DNA of 64,000 nucleotides from JAQVEM01 sp964610315 (GTDB lineage Bacteria; Actinomycetota; Humimicrobiia; Humimicrobiales; Humimicrobiaceae). Positions within the stretch are counted from its first letter, which is position 1, and each line of letters begins with the position of its first letter. The notes beneath the pieces were generated by a model. That model searched no databases and was not told the DNA's origin. It saw only the letters and a list, made by a program, of their open reading frames with translations. Location: positions 1 to 64,000 of the forward strand of contig CAZSVM010000012.1 in the NCBI GenBank assembly GCA_964610315.1, in the 5' to 3' direction. The position numbers and the translations under genes were made by a program. Positions 35,161 to 44,489 of the stretch are shown piece by piece.

Positions 35161-36564
35161 TTAACCACCCTCATTATCCTGTTTTTCGGTTTTAAATTTG
35201 GCAAAATATTTATCCAGATACTCGGTTCTTATTCTCTTCAATTCTTCCCTGGGGAAGACGCTTAAAAGTTTCCATCCCAGATCAAGGGTCTGGTCTATGG
35301 TTCTATTGTCATACTCACCCTGAGAAACGTACTCTTCTTCGAATTTTTCGGCAAATTTCAAATACAGCTTATCCATATCGGTCAGTGCCGCTTCTCCCAG
35401 GATAACTGCCAGTTCTTCTACCTCTTTTCCCCGTGCATAAGCTGCATACAGCTGATTAAATATATCGGCATGATCTTCCCGGGTCTTTCCCTGTCCTATT
35501 CCTTTATCTTTCAGCCTGGAAAGCGAGGGCAGTACATCAACGGGAGGGGATATTTTTTTCCTATGGAGTGACCTCGATAATATAATCTGACCCTCGGTTA
35601 TATACCCGGTAAGATCCGGAATGGGATGAGTCTTGTCATCTTCGGGCATGGTAAGTATGGGAATCTGGGTTATGGAACCTTTCTTTCCCTTAATCCTGCC
35701 CGCTCTTTCATAAATAGTAGCCAGGTCGGTATATAGATAACCCGGATAGCCTCTTCTTCCGGGAATTTCCTTCCTGGCAGCAGAAATTTCCTTTAAGGCT
35801 TCGCAGTAATTGGTCATATCGGTCAAAATTACCAGCACATGCATATCTTTTTCAAAAGCAAGATATTCGGCACAGGTGAGGCCCACCCTGGGGGTTGCCA
35901 CCCTTTCAATAGCCGGATCATCGGCCAGATTGAGTACCAGAACCGCTCTGTTCATGGCACCGGTTTTTTTGAAATCATTGATAAAATATTCCGATTCTTC
36001 GAAGGTGATCCCGATGGCTACAAAAATTACGGCAAATTCTTCATTATCGGTGAGAACCGCAGATTGTCTGGCAATTTGAGCGGCTATACGGTTATGAGGC
36101 AAGCCCGCTCCGGAAAATATGGGAAGTTTCTGCCCCCTTACCAGGGTATTCAAACCATCCAGAGAGGATATTCCGGTTTGTATAAACTCATTGGGATAAT
36201 CCCTAGCATATGGATTGATTGGCGCCCCGTTTATATCCCGGCTCTCCTCGGGAATAATCTTATCCTTATCGGTCATCGGCCTGCCCAGACCGGTAAAAAC
36301 TTTACCCAGTATATCGGGAGAAAGATAAATATGAGTACCCCTGCCTAAAAACCGGACTCTGGTATTCTGGGAATCTATCCCGGCGGTACCTTCGAATACC
36401 TGTACCAGTGCATTATCTCTATCAACTTCAAGTACCCTGCCGCTTCTTATGCTCCCGTCATCAAGTTTTATATCCACCATTTCCTCATATTTAACTCCTT
36501 CCACACCTTCCACGTGAAGCAGGGGACCGGAAATATTGACAATACTTTTATATTCTTTTAGCAT
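35161..36564 (-). CDS. ntpB: V/A-type ATPase subunit B
   Basis: 467 residues, the non-catalytic nucleotide-site subunit. LPIFSGAGLPHN stands in place of a P-loop, as expected. MTNYCEALKEISAARKEIPGRRGYPGY and PDLTGYITEGQI are typical. Two nt separate it from ntpA. Confidence 0.96.
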   Translation of the reverse strand: MLKEYKSIVNISGPLLHVEGVEGVKYEEMVDIKLDDGSIRSGRVLEVDRDNALVQVFEGTAGIDSQNTRVRFLGRGTHIYLSPDILGKVFTGLGRPMTDKDKIIPEESRDINGAPINPYARDYPNEFIQTGISSLDGLNTLVRGQKLPIFSGAGLPHNRIAAQIARQSAVLTDNEEFAVIFVAIGITFEESEYFINDFKKTGAMNRAVLVLNLADDPAIERVATPRVGLTCAEYLAFEKDMHVLVILTDMTNYCEALKEISAARKEIPGRRGYPGYLYTDLATIYERAGRIKGKKGSITQIPILTMPEDDKTHPIPDLTGYITEGQIILSRSLHRKKISPPVDVLPSLSRLKDKGIGQGKTREDHADIFNQLYAAYARGKEVEELAVILGEAALTDMDKLYLKFAEKFEEEYVSQGEYDNRTIDQTLDLGWKLLSVFPREELKRIRTEYLDKYFAKFKTEKQDNEGG

Positions 36565-36566
36565 TT

Positions 36567-38327
36567 TTACTCCTCTACTATTGAAGAAAATTCTTTGTCT
36601 ATATCCTGTTTAATCTTATCGATATCACTTATGTTCTCATTTTTTACATATTTCATTCTGGCTATTTTATCTTTGACTTTCATGTTCTCTATAGCCTTTA
36701 TATTGACGTTCATTCTTAAATAATTGGCTGCCTGGTTGTAGAAATATATTATTATACTTATCATTTTATATTGCTTCTCTATTGATGAATAAGTATCCAC
36801 TTCGTGATAAGCAATCTGGTGCAGGAAATCCTCCCTTATCATTCTGGCAGTAAGCAGGACCAACCTGTCCAGACCCGACAGAGCCTCCACTCCTATCAGC
36901 CGGACAATTTCTTCCAGCTCTGATTCTTTCTCCAGAATTTTCATAGCCTCCGCACGCAGGTCAAAGTAATCTTCGTGAACATTTTTGGCTACATAATCTT
37001 TTATATTATCAATATAGAGAGAGTAGGAATTTAACCAGGATATTGCCGGAAACTGTCTGCTGTATGCCAGGTGTGCCTCCAGGGACCAGAAAACCTTTAC
37101 CACTCTTAAGGTAGCCTGAACCACCGGATCGGATAGATCTCCTCCCGGAGGAGATACGGCACCGATAACCGATAAAGCACCCGACCTCTGGCTGTTGCCG
37201 GAAAGACATTTTACCAGACCGGCTCTCTCATAAAATGAAGCCAGTCTTGCCCCCAGATATGCCGGATATCCTTCTTCTCCAGGCATCTCTTCTAATCTGC
37301 CGGAAATTTCTCTCATTGCCTCCGCCCATCTTGAAGTCGAGTCAGCCATTAAAGCTACCGAATATCCCATGTCCCTGAAATACTCAGCTATGGTTATTCC
37401 GGTGTAAACAGATGCTTCCCTGGCGGCAACGGGCATATTGGAGGTATTGGCAATCAGTACCGTCCTTTTCATCAGGGAAGCCCCGGATTTGGGATCAACC
37501 AGTTCCGGAAATTCCATAAGAACATCGGTCATCTCGTTGCCTCTCTCACCGCACCCTATATATACAATAATCTCGGCATTAATCCATTTTGCCAGCTGAT
37601 GCTGAATTACGGTTTTACCGGAGCCAAAAGGCCCCGGCACGCATGCTGTACCACCTTTGGCAATAGGGAAAAACATATCTATGATTCTCTGGCCGGTAAA
37701 CAGGGGCATATCCGGACTTAATTTGCTTAAATAAGGTCTGGGTTTTCTTACCGGCCACTTTTGCATCATAGTAACTTCTTTGTTCCCATCTTCGTTTTTT
37801 ATGACCGCCACCGTATCTTCAATGGTAAACTCTCCTGACCGAATGGATTTAACTTCCCCTTTTACTCCTCCAGGGACCATAATATAATGCTTTACTACCT
37901 CTGTTTCATTGACATACCCCAGAAAATCCCCGTAACTTACCATATCGCCTTCTTTTACCACCGGCTCGAATTTCCACTTCCGCTCCCTGTTTAGTGCCGC
38001 TGCGGTTACCCCTCGGGCAATAAAATTACCCGTTTTTTCATATATTTCACTGAGCGGCCTCTGAATTCCGTCATAAATAGACTGAATAATGCCCGGTCCC
38101 AGCTCGACGGTCAATGGCTCTCCGCTGGGATATACCGGTTCCCCTACACCTATACCTTCGGTTTCTTCATAAACCTGTATGGAAGCAAGATCCTCGCTTA
38201 GCTCTATTATCTCACCCATTAATTTCTTATCGGAAACATGAACAATATCAAACATTTTAGAGCCGAACATATTCGCGGCTACAACCAGCGGACCCGCTAC
38301 CTTTACGATTTTTCCTAAACTAGTCAT
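36567..38327 (-). CDS. ntpA: V/A-type ATPase catalytic subunit A
   Basis: 586 residues. P-loop GPFGSGKT at 232-239, the family-specific non-homologous insert around 115-190, CGERGNEMTDVL and MADSTSRWAEAMREISGRL. Hydrolyses or makes ATP. It overlaps the ntpF stop by 4 nt, indicating coupling. Confidence 0.97.
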   Translation of the reverse strand: MTSLGKIVKVAGPLVVAANMFGSKMFDIVHVSDKKLMGEIIELSEDLASIQVYEETEGIGVGEPVYPSGEPLTVELGPGIIQSIYDGIQRPLSEIYEKTGNFIARGVTAAALNRERKWKFEPVVKEGDMVSYGDFLGYVNETEVVKHYIMVPGGVKGEVKSIRSGEFTIEDTVAVIKNEDGNKEVTMMQKWPVRKPRPYLSKLSPDMPLFTGQRIIDMFFPIAKGGTACVPGPFGSGKTVIQHQLAKWINAEIIVYIGCGERGNEMTDVLMEFPELVDPKSGASLMKRTVLIANTSNMPVAAREASVYTGITIAEYFRDMGYSVALMADSTSRWAEAMREISGRLEEMPGEEGYPAYLGARLASFYERAGLVKCLSGNSQRSGALSVIGAVSPPGGDLSDPVVQATLRVVKVFWSLEAHLAYSRQFPAISWLNSYSLYIDNIKDYVAKNVHEDYFDLRAEAMKILEKESELEEIVRLIGVEALSGLDRLVLLTARMIREDFLHQIAYHEVDTYSSIEKQYKMISIIIYFYNQAANYLRMNVNIKAIENMKVKDKIARMKYVKNENISDIDKIKQDIDKEFSSIVEE

Positions 38328-38674
38328 TTACTTACTCCTATTTTTTTCTCTGACATTATATCTGCTCCAACCGCTTTTATTATTACCTTTCTTAAACTTT
38401 TAACTGCGTAATTATTTCTTTCTCCCAGTCCGGGAATTACTACTATGGAAGGCTGAAATTTATCCGCATAATTTTTGATTAAATGATCCAGCTTTAATGC
38501 TACAGTTTCGGTAATAAAAATAATTCCATAATCATTATCGATAATCTGCCCCAGTTTTTTCTCCGCTTCATCGGTTTCCTTAAAATCACCCCTTAAAGGA
38601 TAAACATCTACTCCCACTGCCTTGAATATAAGCATAATATCTTTTTCTCCCAATGCGGCCATCTTTACATCCAT
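38324..38674 (-). CDS. ntpF: V/A-type ATPase subunit F
   Basis: 116 residues, Rossmann-like stalk subunit: GEKDIMLIFKAVGVDVYPL, then YGIIFITETVA and IVVIPG. It directly abuts ntpC upstream and overlaps ntpA downstream. Confidence 0.9.
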   Translation of the reverse strand: MDVKMAALGEKDIMLIFKAVGVDVYPLRGDFKETDEAEKKLGQIIDNDYGIIFITETVALKLDHLIKNYADKFQPSIVVIPGLGERNNYAVKSLRKVIIKAVGADIMSEKKIGVSK

Positions 38675-39691
38675 TTAAACCTCTATTCTATTTTTTATTT
38701 TTCCCATATCGATATCATAGAGAATGGCGGTAAAAATAATATTTAAATACTTTAATTCCAATTTTTTCCTTAGGAAAAATTGAAAAATTTTCTCTAAATT
38801 GGAGACCGTATATTTTACCGGCTCGAAAAAATCAATATAAAATAAATCCTCTTCCCTTTCAAAAAAGGAAAATGTACCCTCTGTGTATAGAGTATGATCT
38901 CCTTTAATTACCATGTCCGCATAATCGGTCTGTTCCATTTTTTTTACAAAAAAATCTATACTTTCATCTTTAAACTTAATCATAAATTCTATCGGGAAGA
39001 ACCCATTACGGTGTAGAAAATAACCGAAATCCAGACCCTCTTCCAGGTGCTTACTCCGGTAAATACTTTTTATATTAAGTATATCGATAACACAGCGGAG
39101 ATAATCCGAAATCATTTTACTGTTTAGTTTTTCGGTAGAACGGAATATTTCTTCCAGATAAAACTTTTCCATTTCGAATTCCAAAATCCGGTGATTTTTT
39201 TGCTTGTTCATTATTCCCACCGCAAATTCAAGGGTTCCGGAAAATGGCTGGCTCAGATCCTTGTAATTTCCGGCTGCGGCAGCATTTTTTAAACTCTCAT
39301 AAGAATAAAAAATAGGGATAAAGAGTTCCTTTAAATCGGCATCCAGAATAATCGATTTAATTACGGTTTTTATATTATGCAGATTCTCTTCAAAAAACAA
39401 CAGTTCCGCCGCAGTCTGATGACCATCTTTTAATCTCTTGCTTAGAAACTCAACCGCATTGCCGTATTCACTGACTATAATTCCTTCAAAACTTCTGGAA
39501 TTTTCCAGTTCATTTACATACCGGGAATAAACGGTATCTCTCAATACCCTGAAAAATTCATCCAATCCCTGCGATTTCAGCATTCGGTCAATTCTGCTTT
39601 TATCCACAAACTCTATTTCTCTTGCCTTCAGTTCCGCACAGGCAAAAAGATAATCACTGTCATCTTCTATATCATAGTTTAACGGTCTCAA
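38675..39691 (-). CDS. ntpC: V/A-type ATPase subunit C
   Basis: 338 residues, helical funnel subunit joining the rotor shaft to the membrane ring. YLFACAELKAREIEFVDKS near the start and the ENLHNIKTVIKSII segment match. The sequence is divergent, but its place between E and F in the operon supports the call. Confidence 0.88.
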   Translation of the reverse strand: MRPLNYDIEDDSDYLFACAELKAREIEFVDKSRIDRMLKSQGLDEFFRVLRDTVYSRYVNELENSRSFEGIIVSEYGNAVEFLSKRLKDGHQTAAELLFFEENLHNIKTVIKSIILDADLKELFIPIFYSYESLKNAAAAGNYKDLSQPFSGTLEFAVGIMNKQKNHRILEFEMEKFYLEEIFRSTEKLNSKMISDYLRCVIDILNIKSIYRSKHLEEGLDFGYFLHRNGFFPIEFMIKFKDESIDFFVKKMEQTDYADMVIKGDHTLYTEGTFSFFEREEDLFYIDFFEPVKYTVSNLEKIFQFFLRKKLELKYLNIIFTAILYDIDMGKIKNRIEV

Positions 39692-40273
39692 CTATTTCTT
39701 CTCCTTGTCATTTCCAAATAAAAATAATGCTGTCTCCATCCTGATATCATCGATCTCCGAATCTATCAGAATATCGGGAGATATATTATATTCGGCTTTC
39801 CCTTTGATTATCTTGATTCCCCTTTTAAAATCAGGCTTTCCTTCCGCTTTTTTTAGATTGGCTATAGATTCAACCATTTCATTGTCAATATTTTCTTCAT
39901 CACTTCCGATAAGGTAATAGCCGTCATTTATATTCAAAGCTTTCAGGTTTTTTTCCAGAAACTGCTTATAATTTTTTTTATCCATACTCAAAAGTTTTTT
40001 CTTTGCTCTTCCGATGACGTCATCAACAAGGTCAATTTTATACATAAGTATTTTTTGGTCCAGCCCAGATTTAATTTTGGATAATTCGATATTCAAAACT
40101 TCCTTATATCTGCGCCAGGACCTGAGTTTACCATCACGGTGTAACTCTGCCGCTCTCTCTTTTGCCTTCTCTATTATTTCCGAAGCTTTCTTTCCGGCTT
40201 CATCCAGTTCACGCTGTTTTTCTTTCCGGGCATCCTCAAGAACTTTTTTGGAAACGTTGTCCAATTCCGACAT
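39692..40273 (-). CDS. ntpE: V/A-type ATPase subunit E
   Basis: 193 residues. Long N-terminal coiled coil rich in Lys and Glu (DARKEKQRELDEAGKKASEI) followed by a small alpha/beta domain; a peripheral stalk subunit pairing with the H/G-like protein at the head of the operon. It abuts ntpC. Confidence 0.9.
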   Translation of the reverse strand: MSELDNVSKKVLEDARKEKQRELDEAGKKASEIIEKAKERAAELHRDGKLRSWRRYKEVLNIELSKIKSGLDQKILMYKIDLVDDVIGRAKKKLLSMDKKNYKQFLEKNLKALNINDGYYLIGSDEENIDNEMVESIANLKKAEGKPDFKRGIKIIKGKAEYNISPDILIDSEIDDIRMETALFLFGNDKEKK

Positions 40274-40286
40274 ATTTATTCACCCG

Positions 40287-40751
40287 TTAAAATTGAATTA
40301 AATTATTAAGGAAGAAAGTTATAAGGAGTCCCAGCACAGCATAAGTCTCCACCATTGCCGCATAAATAACTCCTTTCATAACTTCCCTGGGTTTTTTGGC
40401 TACCAAATTTACACCGGCCGCACATACTTTTCCCTGATGTATCCCCGAAAGCAGTCCGGTAAATGCGACCGGCAGTGCGGCTAAAAATAACTGCATACCC
40501 TGGGTGGTAGTTGTTACCCTGGAAATATTTCCTATGAGCAGGAAGGTGGCCACGAATCCATAGAATCCCTGGGTACCGGGAAGCACCACCAGCAGGAAAA
40601 GACTTCCGAATTTGGTAGGATCTTCCGAAAGAACTCCGGCGGCTGCCCTTGCCGGGTATCCAATTCCTACAATCGAACCAATTCCGGCTAAAATAACTGC
40701 CAGGCCCGCTCCTAACATTGCCATCACTACACCAAGTGATAAATCTGACAT
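40287..40751 (-). CDS. ntpK: V/A-type ATPase proteolipid subunit K (Na+ type)
   Basis: 154 residues, two fused hairpins giving four transmembrane helices with a single ion carboxylate, E135, in the second hairpin. The residues that bind Na+ in Enterococcus hirae NtpK (L61, T64, Q65, Q110, E139) correspond, at a constant offset of four, to L57, T60, Q61, Q106 and E135. This is a complete Na+ signature (LPGTQGFYGF, IHQGKV, VETYAVLG). Lies between ntpI and ntpE. Confidence 0.95.
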   Translation of the reverse strand: MSDLSLGVVMAMLGAGLAVILAGIGSIVGIGYPARAAAGVLSEDPTKFGSLFLLVVLPGTQGFYGFVATFLLIGNISRVTTTTQGMQLFLAALPVAFTGLLSGIHQGKVCAAGVNLVAKKPREVMKGVIYAAMVETYAVLGLLITFFLNNLIQF

Positions 40752-40765
40752 TTTTCCTCCTAATA

Positions 40766-42760
40766 CTAATCGATTATTGTTATATATTTATGTTCATCCC
40801 TTAAGGCTTTAAAAGGTCTTCCTCCGCCTACATAAAATTTGGGGAAAAACTCGACATATTGAAGTCTTAAGGTATGAACGAAACCGCTTAAAACATTTAT
40901 TCCGATATTAAAGATATGTCCGAATATCAAAGCTATAACCAGCAGCACTATACCGGCAACCGGAATGGAAAGAAGTTGAAATGCTATTTTGTTTACCGCC
41001 ACCGCAATACCGGCGGTAACCAGCCCCAGTGCCATCAATCTGATATAGGAAAGAAAATCACCCAGAAATGAAGTCAATCCGTTGACTATAGTAAGGTTTA
41101 AAAATCCCATAAATATTCTGAATCCCCAGCTCTTTTGATGCCGCGCCCCGAAAAAAATAATCGTCAGGGCACCGGCCAGAACGGGCCATATAAGAAATTT
41201 TGCCGTACTGGCAGGAAAAAGGGGATGGGTGATAAGTTTCATATTTACCGCCATTTGAGAAGACAGTAAAATTATTATCAGCGGTAAAATAATGATTATC
41301 CAGGGTAAACCATCCAGAAATGCACCTTCCCAGTCCCTGTTTTTAATACTTTCAAAAAATCTGATAAAAAGGCCGAAAGTAACCTGGACTACTCCCAGAA
41401 TTAGGGCCAGCCTGAAAAAATTCAGTGCCGCATCGTTGGAACTAACCGGATCTCCCAGAATAGCCAGTTTTTTAAAAAATCCATCTATACCCAGATATTG
41501 AGGCAAATCACCAAACCACCCATTGAAAATGGTTCCGGCAAAAATTGTAAAAATTCCTCCGGCAAAAATCAGCATGAGGAACTTCCTGACGTTTTTTAAT
41601 TTAAAGGCAAAAATTAAGGTAAGCATTACCAGTACTATTCCATACCCCGCATCAGTCAGACAAAGTCCGAAAAATATGGCAAAAAATAGCGAAACAAAGG
41701 GAGTAGGGTCGACCTCAAAATACCGGGGAACCCCATAAAGATCCACTACTATCTCAAATGGCCTGAACAGCGGTTTGTTTTCCAGAATAACCGGAATGTT
41801 TTCGTCCTTTTCCGGCTGAATTTCCGTTACTCTTACCGATTTAAAGCTTTCGATTATAGAAATGATTTTTTTCTTATCCGATTCTTTTACCCACGCGGTA
41901 TGAAAAGAAACAGACTCCGTAGAAAACCCCAATCTTATGGCTTCTTCAATTTCCAGATTGTTTTCGATGTAATCCAGATAAACAGTCAGTGATTTCTCGT
42001 ACTTATCGGATATTTTTTGCAGTTCGGATTGTAAATTCTTTTTTCTCTCCCTGTTAAATTCGATATTTTTCCCGATCCTGCTTAAATTATCGGCAATGGT
42101 ACCCCTGTAACCGGTTAGTTCCGATTCCTCAAAGGTAATACTGTTCAGATATTCTTCCGCCTCTTTTTTAAACTGGTTATGATAAGCTAAGATCACATAG
42201 GCAATATCTCCATCTCCAGATACCTTCTCACCGGAAATTTTGTGCTCATTTAAATTTTTTATAACTTCCTCAAAATTATGTCCTTCGTATTTGATAATTC
42301 CCAGCTTTATGGTATAAATTTCGGTTTCTTTTATATCTTCAAGATTACCTTTGTAGCAGGACCACACTTCCAGCTGGTTAATCCTGGGTTCCATATCGGC
42401 AATTTTTTCATCCACAGTTTCTATTTCACTTTCAATTTTCAGAATATTACATACCAGCTTGTCGAAATCTTCACTCCTTAAAATCTTCTCATATTCATTT
42501 CTTCTGATTACCAGCTTCCCTGCCCGGGATAGAGCTTTTTTCAGTTTCCTATCCTTACAGGAAACAAGAATATCCATAACTTTCTTTACTCTGGTATGAT
42601 ATTCCTGGCTTGTTCCGGAATCAGGTATCTCCAGACTAATTTCTCTGGTGTATGGTTTGACTTCAATAGAAATGGGAGTCTTTTGTAATTTCTTAAGAAC
42701 AGCTTCCGTATCGGATTTATGTGAAATAATAAAAAGTTTACTTAATTTAGCAACTGCCAT
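40766..42760 (-). CDS. ntpI: V/A-type ATPase membrane stator subunit I
   Basis: 664 residues: an N-terminal cytoplasmic half with coiled coils and about seven or eight C-terminal transmembrane helices from about 350. The stator arginine is in FLSYIRLMALGLVTAG; this faces the K-ring carboxylate. Its ATG overlaps the preceding stop by one base (TAATG). Confidence 0.94.
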   Translation of the reverse strand: MAVAKLSKLFIISHKSDTEAVLKKLQKTPISIEVKPYTREISLEIPDSGTSQEYHTRVKKVMDILVSCKDRKLKKALSRAGKLVIRRNEYEKILRSEDFDKLVCNILKIESEIETVDEKIADMEPRINQLEVWSCYKGNLEDIKETEIYTIKLGIIKYEGHNFEEVIKNLNEHKISGEKVSGDGDIAYVILAYHNQFKKEAEEYLNSITFEESELTGYRGTIADNLSRIGKNIEFNRERKKNLQSELQKISDKYEKSLTVYLDYIENNLEIEEAIRLGFSTESVSFHTAWVKESDKKKIISIIESFKSVRVTEIQPEKDENIPVILENKPLFRPFEIVVDLYGVPRYFEVDPTPFVSLFFAIFFGLCLTDAGYGIVLVMLTLIFAFKLKNVRKFLMLIFAGGIFTIFAGTIFNGWFGDLPQYLGIDGFFKKLAILGDPVSSNDAALNFFRLALILGVVQVTFGLFIRFFESIKNRDWEGAFLDGLPWIIIILPLIIILLSSQMAVNMKLITHPLFPASTAKFLIWPVLAGALTIIFFGARHQKSWGFRIFMGFLNLTIVNGLTSFLGDFLSYIRLMALGLVTAGIAVAVNKIAFQLLSIPVAGIVLLVIALIFGHIFNIGINVLSGFVHTLRLQYVEFFPKFYVGGGRPFKALRDEHKYITIID

Positions 42761-43071
42761 TAATCTAAAATCCTCTGAGTAATTCTCTCAATAGCTTTTT
42801 CATAGTTAGATTTGAAAATACTTTCTATTTTCTCCTGTTTTTTACTGTAATCTTTTTCCATCTGTGCCGCTTCTCCGGCTGCCTCATTCCTGGCTTTATC
42901 TTCGGCTTCCGTAAACATGACTTTTACTTCTTCTTCGGCTTTTTTTATGATTTTTTCAGCTTTTTCGTAAGCATCTTCTATAATCTGCTTATATTCCTTT
43001 TTAGATGAGGCTAAAATGTCTTTTGCTTTTTCTTCGGTTTCTTTTATTTGATTAATAATATTTTCAATCAT
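42760..43071 (-). CDS. V/A-type ATPase peripheral-stalk subunit H/G
   Basis: 103 residues, entirely predicted coiled coil (KETEEKAKDILASSKKEYKQ onward), rich in Lys, Glu and Ala. Its position as first gene before ntpI matches the H/G (AhaH or NtpF-in-Enterococcus) stalk subunit that pairs with E. The sequence is low-complexity, so position carries most of the weight. Confidence 0.82.
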   Translation of the reverse strand: MIENIINQIKETEEKAKDILASSKKEYKQIIEDAYEKAEKIIKKAEEEVKVMFTEAEDKARNEAAGEAAQMEKDYSKKQEKIESIFKSNYEKAIERITQRILD

Positions 43072-43318
43072 TTTAAAAAATAATATTAAAACCTTCGATA
43101 TTATCAGTAACTATACCATAGATACATGTATATGGCGGTGCAGACAAATTAATAAAATGAAGTGTTAACCATTTCAATATTATCAAACATAGTGGCCCAA
43201 AATTAGCTTAAGAAGGTTACTTTAACCACTAACCCGCCACATACATGTCTCTAAGATATAACCACCTTTTTATTCTAATTTAATCTCCGAAATGCCTTCT
43301 TAACCCTGTTATCCTGTA
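43072..43318 (-). other. Long structured leader of the V-ATPase operon
   Basis: From the promoter just upstream, the mRNA would have about 245 nt before the first V-ATPase start. Two 20-nt arms, 43119-43138 and 43234-43253, are inverted repeats matching at 18 of 20 positions; in the transcript one mismatch becomes a G-U pair. They enclose about 95 nt with smaller dyads. No coding frame of note lies here. The layout suggests a regulatory RNA or an inserted inverted-repeat element. No riboswitch family could be identified by eye. Confidence 0.55.
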
Positions 43319-43324
43319 ATTACA

Positions 43325-43353
43325 AGTATATTAAATAAGACAAACACTGTCAA
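43325..43353 (-). promoter_or_regulatory. Canonical sigma70 promoter of the V-ATPase operon
   Basis: Minus strand: perfect TTGACA (43348-43353), 17-nt spacer, TATACT (43325-43330). One of the best promoter matches in the window. It reads away from sppA toward the nine V-ATPase genes. Confidence 0.75.
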
Positions 43354-43408
43354 TCATTCTTATAACAAATTATCCGGTCTTTTTTAAGTTTAATTTTTTA
43401 ATATATTA

Positions 43409-44302
43409 TTAGAATATCTTCTTGACAGCAGAATCAATAAAATAACTTAAAATTAAATCCATTAAAGAATAACCGGTTTCTTTTCCTATTATATTAGGTT
43501 CCCCTTTTATTCCACCCAACTGAGCAGCTATATTTATGGCATCTTTGTAATTTCCGATATCATCGATCAAACCCAGCTCCAGGGCTTCCGTTCCCAGGAA
43601 AACCCATCCCGTAGCCAGCTCTTCGACTTTATCCACATCCATATTTCTGGCCTCGGCAACATCGGAGATAAACTGTTCGTAAATCTCCTTAAGCTGGGCT
43701 TCCAGCAGCTTTATCTCTTCACTGGTAAGCGGCCGATCAGGGCTGCCCACGTCTTTATACTTACCCTGCTTTATAGTGGTGTATTTTAAGCCTAATTTTT
43801 CATATAAATCTTCGTAGTTGGGGATTTGCATTATTACGCCGATGCTGCCTACCGAAGAAGAGCGGTTAGCAACTATCCTGTCAGCTGCACTGGATACGTA
43901 ATAGGCTCCGGAGGCGCAGGTCTCACTAACCGATACCACAACCGGTTTTTCTACTTTTCTAATTTCCTCAAATATTTCCTGAGAGGCCGCCGGACTTCCG
44001 CCCGGACTATTTACCCTGATTAGAATTGCTTTTACACTGGGATTCCTCTGGGCTTCGTCCAGCTGATCTATTATTTCTTCAGGAGTAACCGATCCCCCAC
44101 TGAGCAGGTTCGAATATTTCTCAGCAGAAATTACTCCCTCCAGTCTGATTTCATAAATGGAATCACCGGCGCTATACGAAGAAGCACTCACAAAACTTCT
44201 GCCCAGCAGTCCCATAACAAAGCATCCTGCCGAAAACATAAATAGTACGAACAGGCAGAGGAAAGTAATACCCACTATTTTACCCGCACTCCATCTTGCC
44301 AA
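43409..44302 (-). CDS. sppA: Signal peptide peptidase A
   Basis: About 297 residues from TTG 44302, chosen because AAGGAG lies 8 nt upstream; the GTG at 44311 sits inside that Shine-Dalgarno. One N-terminal transmembrane helix, then a ClpP-fold serine protease with a Ser/Lys dyad: S131 in CASGAYY and K183 in GKYKDVGS. The glycine-rich VNSPGGSP precedes it. Degrades leftover signal peptides in the membrane. Last gene of the argS-to-sppA run, 187 nt after the thrB-position gene. Confidence 0.92.
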   Translation of the reverse strand: MARWSAGKIVGITFLCLFVLFMFSAGCFVMGLLGRSFVSASSYSAGDSIYEIRLEGVISAEKYSNLLSGGSVTPEEIIDQLDEAQRNPSVKAILIRVNSPGGSPAASQEIFEEIRKVEKPVVVSVSETCASGAYYVSSAADRIVANRSSSVGSIGVIMQIPNYEDLYEKLGLKYTTIKQGKYKDVGSPDRPLTSEEIKLLEAQLKEIYEQFISDVAEARNMDVDKVEELATGWVFLGTEALELGLIDDIGNYKDAINIAAQLGGIKGEPNIIGKETGYSLMDLILSYFIDSAVKKIF

Positions 44303-44489
44303 TATAAACACTCCTTACTGCTGTCCTTAACCAAAAAATATAAAGGCCAATTCAAACAATAACTATTCTAACTATAAACTTAAAACAAAATCTTTATTAA
44401 AGTCGCATAAAATTTAAATTTATAATATAAAAATCTTCGGTTTTACTTTAGCAATAATATAATAATTATGGAATAGCTTCAAATAATTT

